Shown here in pieces: positions 31,554-40,991 of a DNA stretch of 64,000 bases; the stretch's first letter is position 1; each line of letters starts with the position of its first letter. Source of the DNA: Fulvia fulva (lineage: Eukaryota > Ascomycota > Dothideomycetes > Mycosphaerellales > Mycosphaerellaceae); the NCBI RefSeq assembly GCF_020509005.1, contig NC_063019.1, positions 1,178,001-1,242,000 of the forward strand. Direction: 5' to 3'. The notes below the pieces were generated by a model that ran no database searches, was not told the origin of the DNA, and saw nothing but the letters and a program-made list of their open reading frames with translations. A program made the position numbers and the translations under genes.

Positions 31554-32111
31554 ATGGCGCCTCGGGCCTCATTCATGAGCCTCCCACCCGAGCTACGCAA
31601 CCATGTCTACGATCTCGCCGGCCTCTTTCAGCAAGCACGGATCCAGGTATCGAAAGTCAAGGAGCCCACCATCGCACTTGCCAACCGCCAAATCCGCTCT
31701 GAAGTGCTAGGAATTTTCTATGGCCAGGTCTGTCTTCACCAGAAAAGCCATGGTGCGATGAGACCGCTGACAATCGCACAGAACGTGTTCGCTGGTCAGA
31801 ATCGAGCCGAGATCAAGGGCTTCCTCTCGCGCCAACCACCATCAACTTTGGCCTCGCTTCGCGCGGTCCAGTTGAACTGTGGTGGTCCTATGCTTCTCTG
31901 CCGTGTCCGCACCTTTCTCACACGCGACATGAAGCCCTTTCTGGACATCGGTCTTGGCGCCGAGGTGGTGACAGCGCAGATTCGGGTGAAGGGCGAAGGT
32001 GTGGTGTTCGTGACGGCCTCGGGGACCGCCGACTTCAAGCAGCACGGTCGGGGGATTTCCAAGGATGAGATTACTCGAGTGAAGCGAGGTGGAGCGTGTG
32101 GAAAGAGATGA
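31554..32111 (+). CDS. LPxELRxxVY (2EXR/F-box-like) protein, second of three
   Basis: 185 aa if unspliced, with the start at the first ATG (the frame is open upstream without one). It opens with SLPPELRNHVYDLAG, then ALANRQIRSEVLGIFYG, the conserved NRQIRSE block. Bases 31728-31781 (54 bases, GTCTGT...CTGAC...CACAG) look like an intron whose length is a multiple of three with no stop. Removing it would join IFYGQ to NVFAGQNRAE, closer to the family, so both spliced and unspliced forms encode full proteins. The C-terminus is basic. Function unknown. Confidence 0.7.
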   Translation: MAPRASFMSLPPELRNHVYDLAGLFQQARIQVSKVKEPTIALANRQIRSEVLGIFYGQVCLHQKSHGAMRPLTIAQNVFAGQNRAEIKGFLSRQPPSTLASLRAVQLNCGGPMLLCRVRTFLTRDMKPFLDIGLGAEVVTAQIRVKGEGVVFVTASGTADFKQHGRGISKDEITRVKRGGACGKR

Positions 32112-32212
32112 GCGGAGGGTTGAGCACACTTTGGGTATCTCGACTTGACGACCGTGTGCTGCAGCAACACTGCTGTGTTGCGTCGGTCAAGACTGGTTTA
32201 GACTGGTTTAAA

Positions 32213-33870
32213 TCACTTCGCCACTTCCTCCTTCACCACATGCGTCTCTTCAATCTTCTTCATTCCAGCCTCGGGATCCACCACCGATGCACCTCTCCTC
32301 GCAGCCTGTACCAGGTCCGGGTTCTCCTCTTTCAGTCTCTTGAAGTTCCTCTCCGCATCCCACACCCACGGCGTATCAGCAGCAAATAACAGATCCATCT
32401 CTTCGAGGGTTCTGCCGTTCGTCTCAGGATACAGTGCCCACACCATCGGGATCGTAATCACGTTACAAGCTCCGAAGATGTAAAGTTTCTTCTCGCCGAT
32501 GGCGTTGAACATGACCGGACACAGCAGAGTCAGCCAGCCGTTTCCGATGGACCAACCCACCACACCCCATGCATTGCCCTTTGCTCGTACTTCGAGAGGG
32601 AAAATTTCGGCCGGGTACAACCAAGGGACAGTCAACCAAGTGGCGCCGAAGATGGAGGTGAAGATGAAGACGAAGGACGCCGCCGCTGCACCATACGCGC
32701 TGGCAGCAGATGCGTTGCCAGCTGCGGTGGCATTGATCCCAGCACGAGCCATGCCACCAGCCAAGAACATGGCGATGCCCATGCCAACAGATCCCCAATA
32801 AAGCGTCCAACGTCTGCCGATTCGATCGAGCGTGAAAACACAAACCAGGGTGCTGAACATGTAGAAGATGTTGTTCAAGCCGCTAATCCACTGACTCTTC
32901 TCGGAGCTGAAGCCTGCAATCCGGAAGATGGTAGGCGCATAGATCGTGACACCAGCAATACCGATCCACTCTTGCATGATCTGCAGCCAGACGACTAACT
33001 GCACCCTTCGTGCTGTGTGCAGCTTGCCCGCACCAATGCCAAAGAGCATGGAGAAGTAGCTGTTCCGGTTCGCAGTCTTCCGCTCGTGAATGACGATGTT
33101 CTTGATATCATGGAACTCCGCATCGGCCTTTACAGTTCCCTCCTCGTCCTCACCTCTCAATCTCCCAAGGATATATCTCGCCTCTTCATCCCGTCCCACC
33201 TTGACCAACCACCTCGGCGACTCCGGGAAGAACCACACGATCCCCAACAGCACCAACAACGGAATGATCTGGAACGCAATCGGGAACCTCCATCTGATCG
33301 GACTCCTCCCATCGTCAATGAAACTGAGTCCAAACTCCAACCAGTACGCTACCACAACCCCAAAGATATTGAGCGTAAACTCAATCGCAATGAATTGCCC
33401 TCGACTCGTATGTTCCGCCGTCTCCGTCGCCCAAACCGGCACAATCGCATTTAATATCCCCGTCCCAATCCCATTAACCGCCCTCGCACAAATCATCCAA
33501 TTGGCATTCATAGCAGAACACTGCAGACCGGCACCCAAAATTGCCCAAATAGCGCCCAACGCAATCGTCTTAATCCTGCCCACCTTATCACCAACCCATC
33601 CTCCTAGCAGACAGCCGAAGAAGGTTCCGAGGTAGTAGACGCTGACGATCCGCCTTGGAGCAGGGAGTCGATGATGACTGGGTCGCCGGATTCGGAGACG
33701 TAGCCGAATTTCATGAGGTCTATGTAGTTGCGCGCATTGTTGACTCCACCCATCATGCCTTGGTCGTAGCCGAAGAAGAAGATGGAGAGGGCGCATACTG
33801 AGTTTATGGCGAGGAGAAGGCGTTGCTTTGAGAGTTTGGAGGCTACGCGGTAGCCGGAGAGTTGGTCCAT
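32213..33870 (-). pseudogene. MFS sugar transporter with a single-base frameshift
   Basis: A twelve-helix sugar-porter family protein of about 550 aa starting MDQLSGYRVASKLSK at 33870. Signatures: GYDQGMMGG in the first helix, GDKVGRIKT (loop 2-3), PESPRWLVKVGR (mid-loop) and DRIGRRWT (loop 8-9). At about 33650-33654 one base is missing: LLQGG is read in one frame and IVSVYYLGTFFG in the next. Translation from the natural start would end about 20 codons later. The long 3' frame cannot be a gene on its own because it would lack the first helix. Everything else is intact, so the loss is recent, polymorphic, or an assembly error. Confidence 0.85.
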
Positions 33871-34443
33871 CGTGGTGTTTTGTATTGTGTCGTATACCAG
33901 TAGGTCCGAGAAGTTGTGCCAATGTGTATGTTAGTCTCCCAGCGGCATTACCAGTCTTGATTCAGTTGTAGCTGACATGAGGCGGAACGTGGTGCAAGTC
34001 ATGAAAAGGTGAGGTCGCAAAAGTCGCAAAGGACGTCATCGGCGGTCTATCAATTGTTTTTATACGTTGCACCGCAGGATCCAATATATCGTCTGAGTTC
34101 CATGAATGTGCATGAAATGGTAAATCGCCGGTCATCAGCCGCGAACTGCCGCGAAAGTGGCATCCCGAAGAGCGCAAAGTGGAGTTCTCCACCTTTCTTC
34201 CACGAACGGTGACGATGCTCGTGACGGCGACTGACGGCCTTTGGAAGACGGCTCTGTTCCGGGAGGGAGTACTACTTATATTGAAAATCAGTACTGTATC
34301 AGTGTGAAAAAGCTGTCGGAGGCAGCCTCTCCAGAAGAAAGCTTTCGGAGGCAGCCTCCCAGAAGGTGATCGGGCAGGTATGGCAGTGAGATCGACAGAA
34401 AAGCCAGTGATGGGAAATTCGTGGTGTCGTCGCTACATGAACA
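33871..34443. other. intergenic region
   Basis: About 570 bases upstream of the transporter and downstream of the third LPxELR gene. It contains a two-copy tandem repeat (34311-34366) and no recognisable gene. Confidence 0.4.
34311..34366. repeat. two-copy imperfect 27-29 base tandem repeat
   Basis: The unit AGCTKTCGGAGGCAGCCTC followed by CCAGAAG occurs twice in direct succession, differing by a few bases. Confidence 0.7.
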
Positions 34444-35042
34444 TCATCCGGGACACCATAACGCCTGTGAGAACACGGTCAGTTCTGGCACGGGTGAGAC
34501 ACGAAAGTCAAGAGCGATGATGAAACACAGCAATACTCACCCTGCTTGACCGCATCCAACGCCGCAGCCAAAGGATCACTCGTCCAGCTCGGCCCACCAG
34601 CAATACATATCCGTGCCTTCAGAACACCAAGCCTCAAAGCCACCCCCTCCCTCTTCAACTCATCTTTCAGATTCTCCAGCTTAGTATCTTCGTCCAGCCC
34701 TGGCAACTCTCGAAACGCCGTCCTCCAGCTCATGGCTTTAGTGCATGTCTCGCTCGTGTCGTACCTCAACTCGGGGATAAGGTCGACGATCTTCGGGTCA
34801 AGTGTTGTCAGTCTGCGTGTGCAGACTGCAGGAGACGAGAACTGGAGAGTAGTGTTCGCATAGAAGATGCCGGTGCACTCAGATCGTAGTTGGCGGTTGG
34901 TGTTGAGGATTGGGTGTGCCATGTTTTCCTCGTTCAGGTGGAAGATGCCAGGGGTGTTGGCCAAGAGTTCATGGTATATCCTATTTCTAAGCTCTGGTGG
35001 CAGCCGGAGCAGGGGTGACTCTTCCACATCCACTTTCGCCAT
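34444..35042 (-). CDS. LPxELRxxIY (2EXR/F-box-like) protein, third of three
   Basis: Exons 34541-35042 and 34444-34484 (minus), giving 180 aa. It opens MAKVDVEESPLLRLPPELRN, then IYHELLANTPGIFHL and ILNTNRQLRSECTGIFYA, the same two conserved blocks as its neighbours. A 56-base GTGAGT...CCAG intron near the end keeps frame and yields the C-terminus ELTVFSQALWCPG. Without splicing a different tail and stop would result. It is the most acidic of the three copies. Function unknown; the copies share motifs but little else, so they are old paralogues. Confidence 0.75.
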
Positions 35043-35622
35043 ATTCCCTTGGTGCTCGGTCGCCTGTTAGTGATACTGCTGCTGCTAGCTGTTCGTGATT
35101 CAAGCTGTGCAGCTCCGATTCAAGGGAAACTGCAAGGATTGTCAATTGATCGTTAGGAAACAAAGGAAGACAAAGCTTGCTTGTACAGCTGATAAGACGC
35201 AAATGTGCTACGGCCAACCGGATGACGTTGTCCTTGAACAAAGAAGCTTGTAATCCTCGAAGCTGCACAGTCGAAATCTTGGCAAACGAATGCTAACGAG
35301 ATAGCCGAATCCTACATCTTGTATGTAAGCGCGCCGAAGGTATAAGTTGGTGTGCAGCCGACTGAATTAATCCGAAGCCATGATGCGAGATGCAACATGC
35401 TAAAAGAAACTCTACCTCTAAGCTCAGGCTTAGCGCCGCAGCCGCAGGTGCCACGTGGGAGCTACTTGCGAGGCGATGCTGACGAAGCGCTTTGCTCGAA
35501 CGTCTGGCGAAGATTCTGCTGCGTACCATGAGGACCATGGGCTCTTGTGATATGGCTGTATGGTCGTCTCTAGGTACGGGATTCGAGACAAGGACAGCAT
35601 ACCTGACCAGAGCGCTTCGAGC
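35043..35622. other. intergenic region between two minus-strand genes
   Basis: About 580 bases; would hold the promoter of the third LPxELR gene and the 3' end of the CXXC protein. No gene seen. Confidence 0.4.
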
Positions 35623-36310
35623 TCATGCCCGGCAAATCTCCCATTTGATGTCCTTGATGCTGACCTCTTCGCCGGCCTTCTCATCGTAGTCGTACCAGTC
35701 TCCCTCGGTCAAGTCGATATCAGAGAACTTTGTGCCTTTCTCCATGCCCGTTGCATTCCACGCGCCCTGTCGTGTTGTCAGCATCGTTGCCCATAAGTTT
35801 GATGGGGAAATGGTACATCTGGCTTGAATTCCACGAACTCGAGACCTCTGCAGTCAATGGTGAGGATGTTCTGTGGCTTTGGTGGGCTCTGTTGTGGATA
35901 TGACTTGGGCGAGTCGATGATGTTCGCCGAGTGTTCTCTCTGGAGTAATGTCAGAAAGTCTGTCTCGTGTGAGGCAGAATATATGATCGGACCTTGCAGT
36001 TCTTACATCGCCACACGAAGTTGGCTTCTCCTCTGCTGCCGGACTGCTCGTTTTGCTCCTACATATCGTCAGGCAGATAATCGCCAGCTGAGGCATCGCT
36101 GCTGTCGCTCACAAAACGGCTCACGGACACCCAATTGGGATGTGTCTCGCGGCATGATGTACATTGCACCTTGAATGTGTAGTAGAATGGGTTCTGCTCA
36201 GTGTCTTCTGGTTGAAGATCCGTGACGCTGAAATGTCAGCCGCGGCCGGGTATCGCAAGAAAGTAATGAGCGTACCCTTCGAGCTCTGCTGTAATGGCTA
36301 TGGCTAGCAT
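35623..36310 (-). CDS. CXXC-motif zinc-binding protein (DUF866/CZIB family)
   Basis: Five small exons on the minus strand: 36276-36310, 36113-36227, 35993-36058, 35817-35939 and 35623-35766. They join in frame to 160 aa; no single exon is long. The protein reads MLAIAITAELEGVTDLQPED at the start. It has two CxxC pairs (QCTSC, Cys34/37, and RCKNC, Cys68/71), then ILTIDCRGLEFVEFKPDGAW and ends with the KDIKWEICRA block. This is the conserved eukaryotic DUF866 family, small cytosolic zinc-binding proteins of still unclear function. All four introns have GT/AG ends, and both CxxC pairs and the length are typical, so I regard the gene as intact. Confidence 0.9.
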
Positions 36311-36593
36311 GATGAAGAAAATGGGGAAAGTGTTAGTCCATCAATGTTCGATGGAAACAGCGGTGCGCGAATGGCGGCATCGGAGATTTTCGGAAAGAGC
36401 CGTGCTCGCGGGAGAGCCTGAGGCACTCATCCCATGATCCTATTTCAGGCAGGTGATTCCCCTTGCACTTTCTGCACTACATATACAATATTGTACTTAC
36501 TGGTCGGCTTTTCGCACAAGCTAGCCCAGTGAGCGTGATACAGATAGCAGCTACAGTCCCGAACAGCCTGCCACCGACAATGCCTGAAATCTC

Positions 36594-37628
36594 CTACTTG
36601 CCACCAATCTCCTCCACGAAAGCAGCGTGAGTCGCATTGTACGAAGCCTTAGCATGATATTGCTCATCAAACATCAACGGCTTCGCACCAGGAATCCAAG
36701 TATAAGCATGCTTATCCGTGAACCCCCAAAAGCTGATATCCGTAACCCCAGCATCTAGGACCTCCCGCGAAACGGCGCCATATATCTCCGCTGCCTTCGT
36801 AGCATTCAGCGTGTGAACGTCCAATTCCGCCACAGTCACTTCCAGACCCAGTGCACGGTACGACTCCACCATGGCCTTGATCACGCCTGGCACTGGTGCG
36901 ACCTCGGTAATATGCATCTGCAGCGCAACTCCATCGATCGGAACATGATCCGCGACCAGTGCGGCAACCAAGTTGTAGAGGTCTTGACGCTTGCCTGGAT
37001 ACGCTTCGACCTGGTTCTCGTTGATGAAAAGACGGGCGTCGGCGTCTGCTGCGCGAGCGATACGGAATGCGTCTGCGATGTACCCAGGCCCAGAAACGTT
37101 ATAGAAGAAATTCTTCTGAAGTCCGCCCGGCCCTTCCTCGGTCCCCGTCTGCACTGTAAGAGCTTCTGTGACAACGTCCCAGCGGTCCATCTTACCTGCG
37201 TAGCGATGCATGATGGCCTGGAAGTGAGATGTCAAGGTAGCGTTGAGAGCTGCGGGAGAAGTGATGTCGAGGACGTGTTCCGGGTTGCAGCAGCTGGAGA
37301 TGAGACCGTGGCCTTTGACGACCATGTCGTTCTGTTCTGCGAAGTGCACGAGGGCGTCTAGGCCGGTCCAGTTGTAGTTTTCGGGTGTTGGGTTTACGAA
37401 GGTCCATTTGAGCTCGTTTTCGGGAGATAGGCTGTCGAATTCTCTGGCGAGGACTGTTGCGAATTGGGGATCTTTGAGATAGTCGGGGTTGATCGCTCCG
37501 GATCCGATGAGGAAATTTGTCTTCTGTGCAAGTTGTCGGAGGGGTGTCAAGCCTGTGCTAGGAACATCTGTTGCGGATGTAAGCGCTGTCATGAGGACAG
37601 CGCCAAGTTTGGCGGCGTTTGTATGCAT
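36594..37628 (-). CDS. divergent GH10 glycoside hydrolase (xylanase-like)
   Basis: An intron-free frame of 344 aa from MHTNAAKLGAVLMTALTSAT, a likely signal peptide. It has the GH10 TIM-barrel order: FDSLSPENELKW, then GHGLISSCCNP in place of the usual GHTLVWHSQLP. The acid/base block is WDVVTEALT (the canonical Asn before the Glu is Thr), then LFINENQ for YINDYN, the nucleophile block VAELDV, and DISFWGFTDKHAYTW. Both catalytic Glu are present. Changes around the substrate sites suggest a substrate other than plain xylan; some fungal GH10 enzymes are known to act on glycoalkaloids (tomatinases). An open extension upstream to 37721 is unlikely to be translated. Confidence 0.85.
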   Translation of the reverse strand: MHTNAAKLGAVLMTALTSATDVPSTGLTPLRQLAQKTNFLIGSGAINPDYLKDPQFATVLAREFDSLSPENELKWTFVNPTPENYNWTGLDALVHFAEQNDMVVKGHGLISSCCNPEHVLDITSPAALNATLTSHFQAIMHRYAGKMDRWDVVTEALTVQTGTEEGPGGLQKNFFYNVSGPGYIADAFRIARAADADARLFINENQVEAYPGKRQDLYNLVAALVADHVPIDGVALQMHITEVAPVPGVIKAMVESYRALGLEVTVAELDVHTLNATKAAEIYGAVSREVLDAGVTDISFWGFTDKHAYTWIPGAKPLMFDEQYHAKASYNATHAAFVEEIGGK

Positions 37629-38056
37629 AGCTGTTTCGGTGTGACAGTGCTGGATCTTGAGTCGAGCGTGCGATTGTAGACGGGAAGTGGTTGGTTTCTC
37701 CCACTTGCAGCGATCATTCAAGATTTATATCATGATCAAACATGCTGCCTGGTGCTCGAAATCTGCGCTGGGCAAGCGATAACGCGGCCTTGCAGATCTG
37801 GACCCGCTGCTTAGACTCCAAATGGACCAGTTGCTCGGCCGCCGTGGGTCACTGTCGATATGAGATCACCATCTGCTAATCTTTAGGCAGACTTTGCATG
37901 ACTTTGGAACCACTTTTCGCTACCCCGACGGCCGTGATGCCCGTCCTTCCTCATCTAGAGTCTGCAACATGATTCAAGCAGCGGATGGGCCCCGTACACC
38001 AATCGGAAGGGCGCCTTATGGCCTTGGCACGACGACTAGTACGTCGTTTTAGTGCC
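37629..38056. other. intergenic region
   Basis: The promoter side of the GH10 gene and left flank of the MITE. No gene recognised. Confidence 0.4.
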
Positions 38057-38058
38057 TA

Positions 38059-38345
38059 CAGTCCTGGGCATAGTTATTACAACCCCTGTTCTTCCACCTT
38101 TCCTCATTAGGAAGAATGTATCCACTGCTTGGCGTAGCTCACCACCTGGTGTGTCCTCCATTGTTGGCTACTACTGCCTCGCAGCGTTCTCGCATACTCT
38201 TGCATATACGTTGTATGTCCTGAGGTGTGAGCTTGGCCCATTCTTGATAGTGAGATTGAAGGTAGCAACACCTTCTGAGATGGACATGGATAGCCGGAAG
38301 TGGTTAGCGTAAATACAGGGGTTGTAAAAACTATGCCCAGGACTG
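38059..38345. mobile_element. MITE of Tc1/mariner (Fot1/pogo-like) type
   Basis: A 287-base element with 31-base terminal inverted repeats at 38059-38089 and 38315-38345 that differ at one base. The ends read CAGTCCTGGGCATAG and are flanked on both sides by TA (38057-38058 and 38346-38347), the target duplication of the Tc1/mariner superfamily. The 225-base interior is open for part of its length on both strands but encodes no recognisable transposase, so it is a non-autonomous derivative. Confidence 0.85.
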
Positions 38346-38825
38346 TACAAGTCAAGGCCGGCAAAATGACGGACACCACTTTTCAAGACATTTGAGGACG
38401 ATACTGCGATTCAGCTGTGGACCTCGTTCCCGTTGCTTGCCGTCCTTCTCTGTCGAAGCTGCCAAATTTCACTATTGTAGCGCACTCTACCGTGTTAGCA
38501 GTCTCTTGGTACCTCAATTGGCGACGTCTCGGTGTCGCTAATCGGCTGCTTCTCGCATTCGCGTGTTCATTTCGGTGGTAGGTACTGTTTACACAGCATG
38601 TCGGACGAATCTCACCGACTCTTGGCAATATCAAACCTTCCTGTCGTAGCCCTGATCGTTTGCATGTGGTGTAGCTAGGTGTAAGTGAATTTGAAGCCCT
38701 CGATCCGGTGGCTGGTTCTTGATCGACACGCCGTACGTAGAAGACGGCTCTTGGCATAGCATTCAATTGGCATTATCAAGCGCAGCGACCGAGCGCTAGC
38801 CACACCGCAGTGAGGCGTTAGCGAG

Positions 38826-39050
38826 GGAGTGGAGCTCTATCACTAGCCCTAAGAATTCCTTGGCGCTCTGTGATTAGTTAACTTCCAAATTTTGATGGCA
38901 CGTGACCTACCGCGCGCTGTGCCTGTTGGCGAGCTCGCAAACACACGCTCGTGTTGTTAATCATGCATCTATTGTCGCAACACGTCGATCACGGGTAGCG
39001 TGGCGCTACCTTCAACGAAGCCGGCAAGGGGTGGTGTAGAGCTCCACTCC
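38826..39050. repeat. 225-base unit bounded by inverted repeats
   Basis: A perfect 14-base inverted pair (GGAGTGGAGCTCTA at 38826-38839 and its complement at 39037-39050), with partial matching extending about 10 bases outward. An internal palindrome GGTAGCGTGGCGCTACC lies at about 38994-39010. Possibly a second small MITE or the edge of the transposon remnant to its right. Confidence 0.5.
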
Positions 39051-39099
39051 GCTACGCTTACCCTTGGAGGTTCACAACCGCTAACAGCACATTTTATTA

Positions 39100-39897
39100 G
39101 TGCCGCGCTATTGCACACTGCACAAAGCAATATGGCGGTACGTGAGACTGGCGGAGGATCGACTGCCATATTCAGTCAATACATTCAGCTGGTCACTGGA
39201 TGACTTGGAGCCGGAGGTGTGTCGGCATAACACTCGCTTCTGGCCAGAACAGATTGAGGAGCTTGCTGAGCTGCTGCTTAGTGTTGACACGCTTCGCTTC
39301 AAGGCTCGTTGCAAGGCAGAGCCGTGGCAAGCTCTGTATATGGTGTGTCAACGACTGGCGTATCCGGACAGGTGGTATCATCAAGTCAGGCTCAGAGGAC
39401 GCAGCCTAGCCTAGCACTCACTTGTTGCCAACGGCACGATGAGGCTGCTCCATATTCGGTGGAGTAACACGATAGACTGGTCGCCAGGCTTGATCTATAA
39501 GCGCTGTCAGATGTATAGCGAGAGCATCGCTACGAAGAGCCGTCTGAATACTCACCGACTTTGGGGGTGTGTTAACGGTGTGTTCGTGCCCATTTGCATG
39601 CGGGAAGCTCAACTTAAGCAGCAATGGACGTACAGCGATCATTACAAGGCTAACGGGTTCAAGTTTTAAGGTGTAGCTACACCTAATGGGCTCATTGTAT
39701 CGCTAAAGGGTCCGTGGCTTGGTCCTGCCAACGACTGGTCGATGTATCGAGAGAGTGGTGTTGACACGCTATCTCGTGCCCAGACGCAACCTCAGACAGC
39801 AAGCGCCAAGGCGCCGCTCTGCGGACGGGCGCAAGCGGCTTGGTGGCTATACTTCAACACCGCACCGAGCGACAGCAGCGGTCTGAACGGGAGATAG
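39100..39897 (+). pseudogene. PIF/Harbinger-like DDE transposase remnant
   Basis: The N-terminal part (39100-39414) has LDDLEPEVCRHNTRFWPEQI and LYMVCQRLAYPDRWY. The frame then changes, and 39439-39897 carries LWGCVNGVFVPICM, SDHYKANGFKF, a TAA at 39667-39669, then GVATPNGLIVSLKGPWLGP and NDWSMYRESGV. The order and blocks match HARBI1-type (DDE_4) transposases. The first catalytic Asp, normally in a DG pair, is Asn (AAC at 39574-39576); the second, in NDW, remains (39733-39735). No terminal repeats are paired with it. Frame break, stop and lost Asp show that it is dead. The TAA stands where Gln (CAA) is usual. Confidence 0.75.
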
Positions 39898-40991
39898 GTT
39901 GACACGCCGATCCGCGCCCTCTTTGAGGATCCAGCCCACCCTGAACGAAAGCCATTGTTCTTGGTCGGAGAAAGACACGGATCCCGAGACATAGCCTGCT
40001 GCCTGTCATCAAAGTCTTCCCCTCGCCCCAGTTGGCCGATCGAGCCCCACCTCACCATCAAATTCTAATCAATATCCCATCAATGTCGAATATCTTGCAC
40101 GTCGCCGTTGCGCTTCCGGGAGGGCACATCGGCGGGGCCCCTACCCCTGACTCGTAAGGCCCCCCCCTCTCTTACTCGTCGCCGGCTCGTGTGCGTGGAA
40201 TACATAGATGCTAGGGGGTCTTCGAGGTGCGATATGGTTTGAAGTTCAATCAAATTGAGCGGCAAATGATGGGGCTAGAGCGGGTAGCTGGGGCTCGGGG
40301 AAGCCTCGAGGAAGTCTTCCACTGTTCCACATACTTTGACATGCGACGTCGAAGTAGCGCGAAGCTACAACTTCCAGCCGAAGTCCAACACGTGCCAGCC
40401 AAGGCTTTAAAACGCGGCTAACGAGCGTATTTCGTATTTCGGTCATCCAGCCGCGCATTACGCATACAAAACTTCACCAACACTGCCGCCACTGCCCACA
40501 AGTTTCGCTCACTTGTTTGCCAATGGGTCTATGATGGATTGAACTATAGCCGTGCTGGGCCTTCATGGACCACACTAAGGCCTATGGATGGACCAGATAG
40601 CTTGGCGGGTGGGGCGAGCCTGCAGCAAGGGCTACTGTTTACCAAGGAAATCGTGTTTTACTGTCTGCAACCTCACTGTCGATACCGGATTGGGCTCGGC
40701 CCCACTACAAACACGATGGACCTTAGCGGATCAATCTTTTGACCAGCCTGGCCTATAGGCTAGTGTGGTCCACGACCATTATGGTCTCTGCATCACGGAG
40801 TACAACATTAGCCGTCAGTACGCGACACTGTGCTCCGCCATGCATTCTCATGAGCCATGGCATTTTAGGAATCCGCCATAGTCACAAGTGCTCCGCATCT
40901 TTTGGATACCGCAAGATTATCTGTTCTTCAATTTTTTTCCCGCTATAGTATCGAAGATTCTCCCTACTCAATCCCTCATCAAGCTCGCACC
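39898..40991. other. repeat-rich intergenic region
   Basis: About 1.1 kb between the transposase remnant and the second RTA1-like gene. It holds the inverted pair at 40566-40772. Short open frames on either strand resemble nothing known. Confidence 0.4.
40566..40772. repeat. 207-base unit with 12-base perfect inverted ends
   Basis: TGGACCACACTA at 40566-40577 pairs with TAGTGTGGTCCA at 40761-40772, and GCCTATRG follows inside both arms. Possibly a degraded MITE; no clear target duplication. Confidence 0.45.

Noticed and set aside
33600..33922. Transporter start at 33922 in the long downstream frame
   Set aside because: That frame upstream of 33654 is not transporter-like; the true first helix lies in another frame starting at 33870.
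38052..38379. Small ORFs across the MITE
   Set aside because: They include the terminal repeats and have no domain; chance frames.
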